A program made the position numbers and the translations under genes. This document shows positions 1 to 15,000 of a stretch of 64,000 nucleotides of DNA, in pieces. Source of the DNA: Opisthocomus hoazin (taxonomy: Eukaryota > Chordata > Aves > Opisthocomiformes > Opisthocomidae); NCBI RefSeq assembly GCF_030867145.1, contig NC_134419.1, positions 4,553,501 to 4,617,500 of the forward strand. The letters run 5' to 3'. The notes under the pieces were generated by a model. That model searched no databases, was not told where the DNA came from, and saw only the letters and a list, made by a program, of their open reading frames with translations. Every line of letters starts with the position of its first letter. The stretch's first letter is position 1.

Positions 1-49
1 CAGATCTTCAACCTGCTGTTGTAACTCCCCAATACGCTCTTCATCTAGC
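1..49 (-). CDS. HOOK1: HOOK1 coding exon 16 (cut by the window edge)
   Basis: Residues 507-523, [16 protein letters not shown], matching the human segment before DLQKSLQEQ. The acceptor is CTAAAAG. The exon continues beyond position 1. Confidence 0.9.
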
Positions 50-3000
50 CTTTTAGGAGGAAAAGACAGTTATTACCCATCTAAACAGATCACAACAGAC
101 AAGACAGATTTTTCTGTTTCATGTCTGACTAAATTTTTCAGAGGGTTTACCCAGCAGGACTTCAGCCACAAAGAAACATTTCAAATTCTTTTAGTTTGAC
201 TTGAACTTCTGCTGAAACAAATACATGGCAGTTTTATTAAACATTTTATAACTGAAGTCCTAGAATCGTTTTAAATTGAGAAAACATAACTACCCAAAAT
301 TCCACCTCCTAGTAAACTGTACTGTCAGCATTCATTAACTGATAAATTCAGACCCTATGCCAGTGTTCAAACATGATTAGTTTGAAGTTCTAGAAACAGA
401 ACTGGATGTTCTGTTTCTAGATGGAATGACTGGCTTCCTGCACAGTGCTACGCTACAGATGCAAGACATAAGGGATGACTGGCTTCCTGCACAGTGCTAC
501 GCTACAGATGCAAGACATAAGGCTGCTCTGAAGGTCCAGAAATCACTTTGTGCTATATTTTAAGATGCTTTTTCACCCATCACCTCTTCTCAGTTTCTAG
601 TTCGTTCACCGTCCGATGCTTTTGCTCCAGCTGCTCCTGGAGCTCAGTAATACGTTGGTTTTCTGATTCTTCCTGCTGTAATAGAAGCATCTTATTTTCA
701 TGCTGCAGCCGAATAAACATTTCTCTGAATCAAAAACAACAAAAAAGTCATTGTTAATCAAGAAAAAGGTGATTAAGAGTAGGAGACAACAATACTGTTT
801 GCTCCCCCAACCTTGAAGTGAGCAACACAATTTCTGCTTAAGATACAGTTGGGGAAACAATGCAATTTTTTATTGACAGGTAAGTTATGATTTTCAAACA
901 CCACAATGGTTTCAGAGATATGAACAAAGTTTTAAATTAAGTCACTCCAAACCCAGATTTTGTTGAGCCTTTATGTTTTACTCTGCCCGTCTTTAAAAAT
1001 AGTATTAGCTAGCCTTTAGCTGTTCTGTCTTAGTTGTTGTGTATTATTTATTTATTCTGTCCGACACCGGCAAGATAAGAATTGTTTCGCTCCTTTAAAA
1101 GGATATTTCAAGCCAAACTTGATATACAGAAATCCAGTATGCTTTTAAGAAAGCGTGCTAAGTAATTATGCTACAGGGAAATATTAGCAGCTACTTGAGG
1201 ATCCAGACAAGCATCACGGAGGGAAAGGAGTAAGTGGGATAGAGAGTCCTGTTGTTGAAAACATTGAACTTTCACAGAGACAATATTATGCCCCACCCAT
1301 GAAAATCCCAAAACAGCCTCAACCTTTTTGTCTTACCTGTATTCCACTGGTAGAATTTCAGCAGCAAGATTCTCGTGGCTTTTATCACGAGATACACCTG
1401 AAATTGCATGGGAAATTTAATTTAACCAACTTAAAGAAATGACTAATATACATATAAAGCCTCTGAAGATAAAGCAGTACCTGCTTGACTCAGGTGATCC
1501 TGCTGCATCTGTGAATATCGGAGCTCTTCATTTGTCTCCTTCAATGCATCACACTGTACCACCAGTCTCTAAGAAGACAGATGTGAGATGGAATTAAGTC
1601 ATGCTGCACCACTTTAAGACCACATAACATTAATCAGGAATAGTACTGACACACACACATTTGAAGACATATTTTATGTTTTATACGTGTATACACACAA
1701 ACACAAGGTGCTGAACTTCATTTTTATGGCACCACTACTTCTGGGAAGGTTTTCCTCAAGCAGCCTGGGGTGCATTAAGCAGAGTGTGGCCAGCAGGTCG
1801 AGGGAGGTTCTCCTCCTTTCTCTACTCTGCCCTAGTGAGGCCCCATCTGGAGCACTGTGTCCAGTACTGGGCTCCCCAGTTCAAGAAAGATGAGGAGCTA
1901 CTGGAGAGAGTCCAGCGGAGGGCTACGAGGATGAGGAGGGGACTGCAGCATCTCTCCTATGAGGAGAGGCTGAGGGAGCTGGGCTTGCTCAGCCTGGAGA
2001 AGAGAAGGCTGAGAGGGGACCTTAGAAATGCTTATAAATATCTGCAGGGTGGGTGTCAGGAGGATGGGGCCAGACTCTTTTCAGTGGTGCCCAGCGACAG
2101 GACAAGGGGCAATGGGCACAAACTGAAGCAGAGAAAGTTCCGTCTGAACATGAGGAAGAACTTCTTCCTTCTGAGGGTGACGGAGCCCTGGCCCAGGCTG
2201 CCCAGGGAGGTTGTGGAGTCTCCTTCTCGGGAGATATTCAAGACCCGCCTGGACAAGGTCCTGTGCAGCCTGCTGTAGGAGACCCTGCTTTGGCAGGGGT
2301 GTTGGCTGGGCGACCCACAGAGGTCCCTTCCAACCCCTAGCATTCTGTGATTCTGTGATTTCAGAGAGATTAATTAGGTGTTCAAAGAAACTCTTGTTCA
2401 AGAGATTTACCTCTTTTTCTTTGACTAAAGCTTCATGTTTTTCTTCAAGTCGTTTCATTTCAAATGCTAGCTTATCAGCTCTTTTTGATTCTTCAGACAG
2501 CTTGTTATGAAGCTCCTGGACCTTTTCGTAAAAAAAGACTACATTCAGCACACACACACTGCAAGATGCTACCTTTAACAGCTATGTTAAAACCTTCACT
2601 CCTGCCCATTTCAGCCAAAACACACAGCTGGTCCTCCAAGCTTGGGGGAGGGAAGATGCTAAAATAAGCTGTTCATGTTTTTCATTGAAAAATAATTAAA
2701 ATTATTTTATTCAGGCCAAACGACTCTCTGAGGAAAAAGTAACATCTTAGGTATAGATGTAGCCTTACCTGTCTTTTGTAGGTTTCTAGCTGGGCACGTG
2801 CTACATTGGCTTTCTTCCGTTCCTCCTCCAGACTGACTGTATTGTGCATATACATCATGTTGGTTTCATGCAGAGATTTGACTTGTCTGCGGAAGTCATT
2901 CAGATCCTGTAGCTTTTTACGATACACCTCAACAGTTGATTCCAGCTTACTTGCCTTGTCTGCAGTAGTCCTTAAAGTATAAACGGGAATCAGAAAAGGT

Positions 3001-6000
3001 GTGTTACTTCAAACGACTAAAAAAGTCAATTTCTGCTTTCGTGCACATTCAAGCTATTTTCATAGGGTGATGCACCGTGCTTAACAGCAGAGTTCAACCT
3101 TACTGCTTTATTTTTAAATGCATAATCAACACGAACTTGCATTATGCAAAGATTGCTTATGCAAACGGAAATCACCAGAGGCTTTAAGCGGGAGTAAGAC
3201 TGACATTCATATGCCAGAAGTACAAGCAAGGGTTAGTGTGTCAAATATCTCTAGGGAATTCGGTGGGGTGCAATGTAAATGCACCCCAGCGTCCTGTGCT
3301 AGACAGTCATCTCAAAGTAGTTTTACCTGGTAAGGAAAACCATGCAGATGTTCTCATTGTGGGGTCATACATAATTATACATAATTAGAACATAACTGCA
3401 CTATGAAAATGATCCTTAGTAGATAGGACCAAGAATTACCAGCATTAACAAAAATCTACATGGTAAGAAAATATTTGGATCACAAGTACACAGATTAATT
3501 TTAATACATACATTTAATATCCGCCATCTCATATCACTAGAAGCTAGGACAAGAAAATTATGGAAGAAAATCTACAGTTAAGATTTGTTTCAGATGTTAT
3601 GTAAGAATAATGTTTAACTATAAGTTAAACACCTGAAACCACTTCTCTTCCCATGTTTTATTCATGCTATTTTAGGAATAGCAGACCTGCTTTTGCATTA
3701 CGATTTGCTTTGGATTTCTCTTGGGTGGTCTGCTATTTAATTTACTTTACACAAGCTGGAATTTTATTCTCATTGAGGTTACTGTGTATCTCATCTTCAT
3801 TTTGGTAATCGTGTTGCTAACCTAAATCTAGCCTAGAATGCTGACACCAAAAGTTATGTCAAAGTTCTACCTCCATCTATGCTTTTCGACATCAGGAAAG
3901 GCAGCCTCTTGCCAACACAACTGCCCCCTTCAGAAGACGCACACACATACCCCCATAAAAATTTCTTAATTCTTGCACACCTTCACCCTCCATCCCACAT
4001 GAAGAATAGTTTTTGTATTCACTAAGCCTGCTTCACAGAAAAACTCCATGTTGCTATTCTTATGCAAACAACTGAGGCTACACCTGAAAGCTTGCACTCC
4101 ATCTCTCCTGTGACAAAGGGCCCTCTTCCAACACTTATTTTAGCTCTCGTTCAGATAAGATCTACCTGCAGAACTAACATCTCAGGAAAAAAAACTTGTT
4201 AAATACCAGGCCTTGGATTTCAACATTAAATCCTCCTCATGTATGTGTGGGGAGCTATCTCTATTACATACCTAAGAATATCATTTTCATCTTTCAAGGC
4301 TCTAGATTCTTCTGCCAAAGAGGTTAGTTCATTGTTTCTGTGTTGCAGCTCAATCAGTCGCTTTTCTAGGTCTTCACAATGCACACGATAACCATCTTTT
4401 GCAGCTTCAAGCCTATGACATCAAAAACAAGAACTCTGTTAAGAACACATTGTTATTACATATTTTTCATTTAGTACTAGAAGTATCAAAAATAAACAAG
4501 ACAAAAAGAAACCTATTAAGTAGTCAGAAAAATGACACTGTAGCATTGGAACACTTTCTTGTCTACCTGTTAAATCATAATGGATTGTGTACTGCAATTT
4601 TACCATATCAATATCAAGGGATGAAACAAAAAGTGATTTTTTTTCTCCCATACGGACCACAGGAAGAAAGACTAATATATAAAAGAAAACAGTACCGTAA
4701 AGAGATAAGGTGATCTGGGGGGGCCTTCAGGGATTTTTTTCTTGTATTGCACACAAATCAGTTCAGCACTCATTTTCTGCTTTCCATCACCTTTTTTGAA
4801 GTGTCAAATGGCTAGAATATTGTAATTATAAAGTAATATTTTCTACAAGTAACACACTCTTTTCCTTTTTAAAGGTAAGGACTGTCTTCAAAACAGGTTT
4901 ATACAATACTAGAAAGCTTTTCTAGAGCAAGAAATTGAGACAGAAAGTCCTGAAAGAGTACCAGAAATTCTCTGGATATATTTGACAGAACAAGCGAGGG
5001 ATTTTTGAGAGAAATCATTTCATACCTGAAGTTTTCTTCTTGCAGTTGTTCCAGCTGCAGCTGTGCATGAAAATACTTTTTTGCAACCACAGTATTTGCA
5101 TCATCAAGAGAGTAATCTAATTGCTCTAGCCTGACATTCATAACCTCATTTTCTGACATCAAGCTGGTTTTTTCATCCTGGAGGGCAGCCACCTAATGCA
5201 GATAAAACAGCATCAACACTGTAAGACCTGTCCAACTGGAAAGAACTAAAGCAAGACAGCAATACATCACCAAATTAGTTTATGAAAAAGGTTGAGCGTT
5301 CAGAAATTTTAGAATGTAATTTACACAGCATACTTGAGCATACAGATGCTTTAGTGTATGACAGTTATGAAGCACTAAAGGAAAAGACCCTCTAGAAAAA
5401 GACAATTTTTGTAACTGAAACCATGGTAAAGGCAGACAACGTGATATGGAGAGAAACTGGTACTTTTATTAAAAAGGGTACCATGGACGCCGTACAAAAA
5501 AAAACCACCTTGAAGTACTGGTGTAAAGGTACTCCCCATCTTGCTCGTACTTCACAATAAAAAGCAGGATGGCACTGGCTAGCACACTAACACAGTACTG
5601 CCGTGCGCTCAGCAGTGAATGGTTGCGCAAGAAGCAGTTTCAGGCGCCATAAGCTAGTAAGCACACACGCAAAAGAAAAAACCTAGACAGCTTCATATAG
5701 AGCATGCAGTTTTTGCAACAATCAAACAAGTTTAATATTGAAAGTGTTCACAGCTAAGCAAATGAGAATACAACACTTCATAGAAACAGTAAGTATATTA
5801 ACAGCCATAAAATGGGGAAGGATTAAAAGGATAGAACCTTTAAAGTTTTTCTAGTGAAAGCTGTGGTGTTAATTTTAACATCCTGTCAAACATAAGAGCA
5901 TGTAGCATGTGTTAGTCAACTGGCATTTAAACAGGGACAATGTGCTTTTCAGGTTACGTTTTCCTGAATCATAAAGAAAACCTACCTTTCTTATACTCTT

Positions 6001-9000
6001 GGAAAATATCAAGGAAGACTGAGACCTTACAAGTGAATTTATTAAGAATTAGTTTAAATGAGAAGCGTCAGTCAGTATTATGGCTTAAATTAAATAAAAT
6101 CATTAAAAAATCATGTTGACATTATTAGATAAAAGATCAGATATAACCTAAAGTATGCAATATTAAGAAACAGTTTGTTTGTAATGGTAATTTAAAAGTC
6201 TATCAGTCAAACTAATGTAAGAAACAAAACTGCCATTAATCTACCACTTCATTAGATGCTGGCCTTCCAGGTACGCTCCTTTTTACATACCAGATGTCAC
6301 TTTACTATATACATGCACACACAAACACCTGTGGGTAGAGAGCATATCTGCACCTTGCTCAGCATAATACTTCCTGTTCAAGGTTCAGCCACTCCTTCAA
6401 CACACACAACATTCACACTTTTAGAATTATGTTAAAAGAACACCCATCTCAGACTTAAAAAACAACAACACTATCACACAGCTCAGAGCAAGTTTTTCAT
6501 CTTTTCTCTATTCCTTTCTGATAGCTTTCTCTTCTATTATTTCAGCATAACAGGAATGGTGTCAAAGTCAACACAAATTCTTAACAGATTTTTAAAAACA
6601 CGCCACAGTGTTAAGAGAGCAATGGTGTCCTTAACTGATCCGGTTACACTCAGCAGCACCCTTCCCTTGAATACCTTTCATGCCTTCACCTGGCCCATGC
6701 TATGCTATAAGCAACTGGCTTTATGTAACCTATCATTAATTAACAGAGGAATCTCAAAAGAAGTTTGTGGGAGACAGGAGAAAGCCTGGGACTTCTCTAA
6801 TGAGACAGACTAAGTCACCTAATGGAAGCAGAAAGTGCAAGTAAATTATTATCCCGGCACCTCCAGAAGTGAGAGCTTTTCAACAGTGAATGCACTTCTT
6901 TAACTACTAATCTGGGAGTTCCACTGTCAAATCAATCCTCTTGCCCATTTAAATGAAATCACTGTCTCCTGCAGATTCTACTCACAAGCATTTTTAGATC
7001 TCTGCTTTCAATAAGAAGTCTTACTACTGCCTCATGAAAAAAAGTAAATGAAATATCAATTCAACTCTAACAACAGCTTCCTGGGCATAGCAATTGGCTA
7101 TGAGCTACTTTATATACAAGTATTCTGCCTTTTCAGTCATTGTTACCTGTAAGAAATGTAAAATAGGCCTCTGGTTTCGTGGTGGGTTTTTTCCCCCCCA
7201 CCTCAAAGGCTCACATAGCCATTATAGCACTCTGGCTTCTGTAAGCAGATGCCACCCAAATGTTCTCTCTGCACAGAATCAAATCTGAGGTGAACTGCTT
7301 TACCAGATAAACCTCTTCCTATTCTCAGATTATAGTGCCAATAAAAGAGGAATTAGACTTACAGTTAATTTTTTTCTTCTTTCTTTAAAAAGCTGGTTGA
7401 AATGCAAGTTCCTGTGTATTACTAAATCCTCTCTCCTTTTTCTAAAGACTGACTTAATTTCTACATCCATTAAAAACAAAAGCAGCCCTGTGATCAGTGG
7501 CTTGAAAACCATCAGCAAGATCTATTAGTTTCCTTTTTTTTTTTTGTTTCCTGAAATATCCTCCATGTTGCAACCGTGCACAAGAAAACATCAGTAAATT
7601 TCAGACAAATTTCAGATTTTATTTAGTCTTTCATCAACTCCTATTGAAAACAGCATCATTTTCCTAGGACTACATCTACTGACCGATTATTACATGAACT
7701 GGATATTTCGGACAGTTCAAAAGACTAGAGTAAGCAGTGACTAAAAATGAAATGGGCAATTTTTAAAGCCCTGATAACACTGTTTTGATGACTACCTGCT
7801 ACTAACGGTAAACACAAAGCTAGCAGACCAAACAACCTTTGAGATGACGGCACAGGACCTCAGTTCACACTTCCATCAGAAAACTACTTCCAGTAATTGC
7901 ATTTCAGAGTACAGAATGATTGCTTCCCCCCCAAACGCTAAGAATTCTTATAGAATCTTACATAAACGCAAAATTCACTTTGCCCTTCAGAATTTCTGCA
8001 TCTTAATAGCAGCACCACTACACATTATAGCAATAAGCAACTTGCTGTTTCTTACCTGTAGATCTAGCTCTTGACATCTTTGTGCCAACTCTTCTTTTTC
8101 TGCTAGTGCTTCCTGAAGATCTTCCAAAGCTTTTTTAAGCTTTTAAAAAAATAAGATAGTCAATCATTCTGGCCCATATCCAAAGTACTCACAGTTCTAG
8201 CTTCCAAAACAATTGGCATAACCAATGGAGACATTCAGGAAGGACGGTACACACATTGACACAGAAACCTGTATATACACTGTTAGATCTGGATCTCTGC
8301 TCATTTCACCTGCATTTTAAATAACTACCATATGCAATAAGTAAATTATTGAAACTCAGAGTAACACCCATATTCAACACAACAACTTAGGCTAAAAGCA
8401 TAACAAAACCAAACATAGCAACATTCGTGTTGTCACAATCTCAAAATCCCTGCTTGTTAAATCAAACGCCCTTCATCTCCAAATAGAAATAGCAATGCCC
8501 CTTAATGGGCAGGTACTTTTAAAGACAACTTCATTTTATGTGCAACACCTTGCAGTGTTCAGGTTATCAAGAATTTTCATAACCCCTTAAAAATAACCCA
8601 AAGCATTTAGCCTGACATGGCTGAGCCTTGATGTACCCCTAGCTCGTCTTGCAATGTAGGTGTGCACTGGCCAGTTTTATCCCATCCAGGAAGACGACAT
8701 AGCAGTCGCTGCATTTTTTTTTAAAAAGAAACTGTAAAATAGCATGTAACTTTTCACTTAATTAGCACTGAAAAACAGCACTACTTTATTGTGCATTCTC
8801 TGCCTACATCAGCATGTTGCTCTGTCCTTTATGAACCAGTATGATTTAATCGGATCAGCTCCAAGCGGAAGACAGACCAAGCAGTTTGTGCAGACAGACG
8901 ACTAAAGTGCGCAATTTATAGCTGAGGTTATTTTTCTTTTTTTGGAGAGGAAGAGCAGCCCTCCTCTTCATATTGGGATGGCAAGATATGAACTTCTTGT

Positions 9001-12000
9001 ACAGGCTTGAACTACAAGAGCAACACATACTAGGCAGTTACCTGCTGTTCCATCTCACTTGATGCATCACTTGTGGAAGGACCCGTTACTTCCTTGCTCA
9101 TGAGCTACACAAAGAGGCCACAGGAAAAGAAGGTTCAATTAAAGTTAAATATCTGTAAAGTCATTGTCTACCAAGTACCAATTGTATTTTCCATCTTGTC
9201 CTTCCATCCCTTCAACATATCAAAACAGATTAATAATAATTTAAAAACCACCTCACGGTTGGGAAAGGATTTAAAAAAAAATAGAGTAAGATTACTTTTT
9301 TTACCCCTCCTTCCCCAAATTAACCAAATTAACAGTACCATCTCGTTGCATGAATCTGATCTGTTGAAGTTACTGCTACCCTCTCGTTCAGTTAAAATAG
9401 AGTGAACCAGAGGACAGGATTTCACACATTTAATTTAATAGTTATCACACTTCTTTGTGTTCACTTTAATTGCCATTAAGCAAACAATGGGAGCATTAAC
9501 ACAGCTCTCGCTGATCTCCAGTACAAGGATGTACACAGTATGTTTGTCAGTAATTGAAGGTCTTCACTTCATACTCAGGAATTAGAGTATTATTTCTAGA
9601 CCTTCTTCAGAAAGAAAGTTTGATTAGTCAGAATACAACAAACAAGAAGCTTAAGAATATATTCTTCCCAATAGGGCATTTATAGCTTTAAAGACTACAT
9701 AGTCAACTTAGATTTAAGTTTTAAAGCCTACTACCAATTCCACTGTTACCTTGATAGCAGGGGGAGCACACTATGACAAGAAGACAAGAGATGCAGTCGG
9801 GAGTTTGCAAATCAGATGCTGGATTGGTCTGTCAGAGCAATGTAGCCCCACAAACATTTACGATCAGCTAAACTTCGGGACCAAGACTACAGCACTGGGA
9901 CAGAGATTTCAGAACCTGACTCCAGTATAATCGGCAGCTGGCAACTAGATACGTTTCTTGTGTGAACCAGGAAATCTTCAGCATTTATTGTCTCCACAAG
10001 TTGTATGTTTGGGCATACAAGACTAAAATCAAAACCCCTAGGTTAGGGTCTGGGGTCTCTTGGTCCTGATCCTCCCAGATTATTTAGGGAAGTAGTTAGG
10101 GTCTTCCCTGATCTTTGCTTAGACAGAAGAATTCACCAAGATCAGCAAATGAATATTCAGACTTCTCATCTGACAGCATTAGGCTATGAATTATTACTTA
10201 CCTCTTGAATGGCAGTCATGACAACATGTTGAACAGACTCTTCAAGGGTCATGATATTTTGTATGTATTCTGTGAAAAAAAATTTGTAGTGACTCACGAC
10301 AATGTTCATCTTCATGGCTTGAGTAACATGACGTAACATTCACAGAAATATTCAGAAGAAATTTCTCTGTAAAGCCTCTTCAAAATAGGTAGTGCTCTTT
10401 TCATACAGAGCACTACCATTACCCAGCAACATTATTATCCAGTAATATGGTGCATAAGCATAAGAGATTATGATCTCCTAAATGAACAAACTTATACTAT
10501 ACATAATAGAGCAAGGAGATTAAGATACCTGTATTCACATGGTTCTTTTTTCATACATACATCTATGTATGGAAAGGCTTATCTATATACAAAGAGTCAA
10601 CAAGATTGCAATTAAGTTAATAAATAAAACTTACGGGGGAAAAAAGCAGTTGCTAGCATTTTCATTCCCAGTGCAGTCTGGCGGCTTACTTCCCAAATAC
10701 TCTTTGATGCAGTCATTTCAGACTACCTAGGAATCACACCTATCCTACTAATGTGCTGAAGATTCCTTAGCCATCAGAGCACTGAGCATTAGCTTTGGTA
10801 AGGTGAGAGAAAAACTCAACTAATTCAGCCTCGAGCCTCTGCAGATAAACAAAAGGCAGTTTCTAATATAAGTTTTTAATTTACTTTGCTCGATTTGCAT
10901 TTCATTAGTAAGTTTTAGGGCTTGGTACATATTTTAACAAGTATAAGACACACAGACTTCAGAGTATCTTTTTTTAAACCTACCCTGAACAAAGCTTGAG
11001 TTTTATTCACAGAAGTTTCCCATAGATTTTCTGCTTTTAAGTGAACTCCAGTTTCAGAACAGGCATGCAACGTATTAACAGTAGAGACTTTCTGATACAT
11101 GAGGAAAAAGTTTCTACGTCTCTTCCACCCTAACAATCACCTGAGGCAGTCTGCTGTTTAGTGAAAAGATTTAGGTAGTACATACCTTGTTTCCTTTCAC
11201 AGTTGACTGCACAACCTAAAATAAGCTGCAGTAGCCTGCCCAGTTCAGTGGGATCTGAATTCTCAGATATCCGGTTTAAGTCTGGAATAAGCTCTTCTGA
11301 AATCTGCTGACCCAAGAACTGAAAAAAAGAAAATGGAGAGAGAAGGTAGACTCCCACTCCTGTACGACATGAAAATATGGTATCAGATAAGAAATCTGGA
11401 CTCACTAAGCCATCCAGAGAAAATGGTTATTAATAAGCTTGTTACCGTAAAACTTACAGAAGGGAAAGGTTTTAAACATTAGATGCAGAGATACACATTA
11501 AAAATACTGGCTTACGAGACAGTACATAGATAGCAGTAACAGATTAGGAAATCTGAAGAGACCTAGATAAAGCAGATACTCTTAACTCATTTGTTACAGG
11601 GTTTCATACACGAAACTCAGATGTCACACATTGTGCCTCTCCCTGGCCAGCAAAGACCATTCCAAATGTCAGTCTCTGTCCCTCAGTGTGGATGTGTGTC
11701 TGGGGGAAGGGGTATTCCAGCCACTGCTAGCCAATGACTTTTACCATACTTGGCACCTCAGATTTTTCTTTGAATCTGCCTAAATTTAATCTAAAGCATA
11801 TATTTCTTAATGCTGTCTACAAAACACCTATGATTTAGTCTAATGAAGTTATGCACTTTAGTAAGAGTTCTATAAACTGTTCTGGCAAAACCACAAGTTT
11901 TGAAAGTCTTTTACCTGGGGGTTTAACTGACCACTTGTGCAAGAAAAAGCTATGGTAGTAAATTAAAAGCTCCTGTGCTAGACCTCAAATATGAGAGAAT

Positions 12001-15000
12001 TAATTTATTCTACCAACATAATAAAATAAGGAATTAAAAATGTTTCTATTTTCAGTCACTCCCTAATCCTTCAAAAAAATCCTCATAAGCCTAAAGAAAT
12101 TCTAATTCTGGGCTTGCCAGAGCACCTCATTTCTGGCAATACAGAAGGGCTTGGCACCTGATATCCCAGCCAAGACCAGGTGAGACCTGGAAGGCATAAG
12201 ATGATCTGGCAAGTTTTTCTATACCATACCCTTTACATAACTGTAACTAAGCTCCATTGAAAAAAAAAAAAAAAAAAAAGATTGCTGAATTTTTGAACTC
12301 AAAATACAGTATCCTTTTATGTCTGCCGTACTCATTCCGCATAAGCGAGAACAAACTATAGTCCTCACTACGTCCAGGAGGATTTGTAACTTATCTCCAA
12401 ACTTCCAAGTATCACAATATCTAGATTAGAGCTGCCCAACCTGTTGTGTACAGAAGGATTAAAACTTCACTAGACAACAGCAAACATGAATGCATGCACA
12501 GAAATCAACAGCTGAGTTCTGCAGCTCAGCCCTTATGACATTCATCTGGGCAACGGAGACATGGTCTCCAGATTATACTCCAAGAGTCTTACCTAAAACA
12601 CACTTGCTCAAATTACTTTTATATTGACTCAGACCTCCCACTTAACCAGATAATTATCATATACTTTCCGCCAAATAAGTCCTCAGAATAAATTACTTTG
12701 CCAAGAAAAATAAAAGCTAGGGGGACAAAGACAATAATTGTAATGTATAATGATTAGAACAACAAAAAAATTGCTGCTTTTTCCATACCTCATGATAGTA
12801 GTCCATAATTCCTTGCAGTATCTTCTTCAGATTACTGAACTAATCATTGTACATGAAAGATAAGGTTACACACTTTTATTAAAACCCTTAACTTTGATAA
12901 AATTAAATTATAATTTATAACAAAACATTTACACAGCAGCTCTATGAAAGCAGCCTATAATGACAGGGGAAGAGATATATCACAACAGAAAATCCCCACG
13001 CAACAATGTTAGAAGGCACTTAAACTGTCAACAGACTGTTCAAGTTCATTTAAAATAACGTAAAAGAGTCTGAGCTAATTATGTACTTTTTGGACTGCCG
13101 GATGCTCTCAGGACAGACAACATGCAACCCCACAAAGTTTCACAAACTTCAGTTTTGAATACCTTTATTCTCCAGTTGTCACCAACATCATCTTTAATGC
13201 GATTTAGCCAAGATGCATCAAACCAAGCAACATCTCTGAAATAAAATTAAATTATTAAAGATCAATAAGCACAGACTATAATAAATAAGATACTACATTC
13301 CCAGTATTAAACCATCAGTTGATTGGCTACAGTGTCTAACGACGCACGAATTCCTGGAGACTGCAAGTCATACCTATGCCACAGGAAACTTCAATCCTGC
13401 TGGCTCCATTAAGACCCCACCTTCCAGGGCAGGAAGAATTTCTGCATATGTTTGAGCCAGCTACAGCTAGGAACACAGCGATGTGCAGGCCTTTGTCATG
13501 CTGAGTTATTAAAACCCAACAAAGTGATCATAATGATGTAAAGAAACATCCTCTTTTGACTAGTGCTGACATTAAGTATGGCACCTACTCTTGTACATTT
13601 GGATTTTCCAGCATTCACCACAATTTGTCACTGGCATTTATCAAGGAAAAAAACATTTTTAACTACCAGTATTTCATATGTTTCATACGTTTTTGGTTCC
13701 CCTAGGGAGAAGTATATTCACTTTGCCAGCATAAATAAGGATGGGTTGCTGAGGAAGGTGTTTACACACATTGAGCTGCTGAGCAGTACAATCACAGCAT
13801 ATCTAACAATCTCTTAACTTTTACACTGTATTGTTTATTGATTGGCCTCAAAGCACCTAATAAAAGACTATTATTATCCCCACTTGCATATCAATCAACT
13901 TGGCTGTAAAGAAGTTTGCCAGAGCCTGTGACAGCCTAGTAGCACAAACACATGGGACGTGACACTCAGCAAAACCTTCACTAAGCAATCCTAAATCAAT
14001 TTTTGCCATGCCCCAGGAAAAAGGCGAGCTCTGTCTTTGCACAGCACACATATATTTTTTTCAAGCAGATGGGGGGGTGGGGTGGGTGTCTCGGTTTGCG
14101 CTTTTTTGGGGTTTGTTTGATTGGGTTTTTTTGGAGGGGTGGTGTTTAAGTCATTTCTTAGTAATCAAAAATCTAGTTTGAGCAGGAGATGGTAATTCAG
14201 AACTCCTTCATTATCTGAGGTAACAACAACAATAAAATTGCAGTGATGACTTGCAGCATGATACCCTTTCCACAAAAGACTTGTGTCACAACCCTCTGAA
14301 GTAACTGCAGCTTTCAAAACTAGTGTCGCTCAGCCCAGCACCATTTGTCATCAAACCCATAAAATAGGAATGATTTTTCCTTTGATTAGCAAACTATTAC
14401 TTCTTAATAAGAAAATTGCCATTGAATTCCCATATTTTTTTTCCACACGAACAGGAAGTTATCATTCAAATCCTAGAACTTAAATCTAAATCAACTGAGC
14501 AATCCCAAGAGAAAGAGAACACAAAGACATGCCTTTTGAACTTCTATTTCCTCTTTCCAAAGAGGAAGATATTTCCTGAAGCATGGATATTCATGGATAT
14601 AGTATTGATGGGAAAAGTGAAAAAGATAATATCATTCTTGTCCAATTACCTTTAAGTATGAATTTAATACTGCAGTATTAGAATATCTCCTCATCACCTT
14701 CTCCATTCTGTCACATCATTATTCAACTATTATATCATCCCCAAAACAACAATACAAAGGCATATCTTCTCTTCTGCCATAAACTGTCCACTCTAAATTT
14801 CTGTGTACTTTAAAAGCAACTATGCATGTCAAACATAACCTCAAGAAATTAAATACCTCTTCTTCAGACTTAAGTATCAACTTACATTTGGTGAAGTACC
14901 TGCGCCATGGCAACTCCACTGGTCAGGTCCTGAACATCTCTGCAAGGTGCAGCAGTGTTGAACGTCTGCAACTAAAACAGAAAAAAACTCTGTCTCTCTC

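Noticed and set aside
1784-2278. 164-codon plus-strand frame
   Set aside because: It is the C-terminal remnant of the CR1 polymerase, not a host gene.
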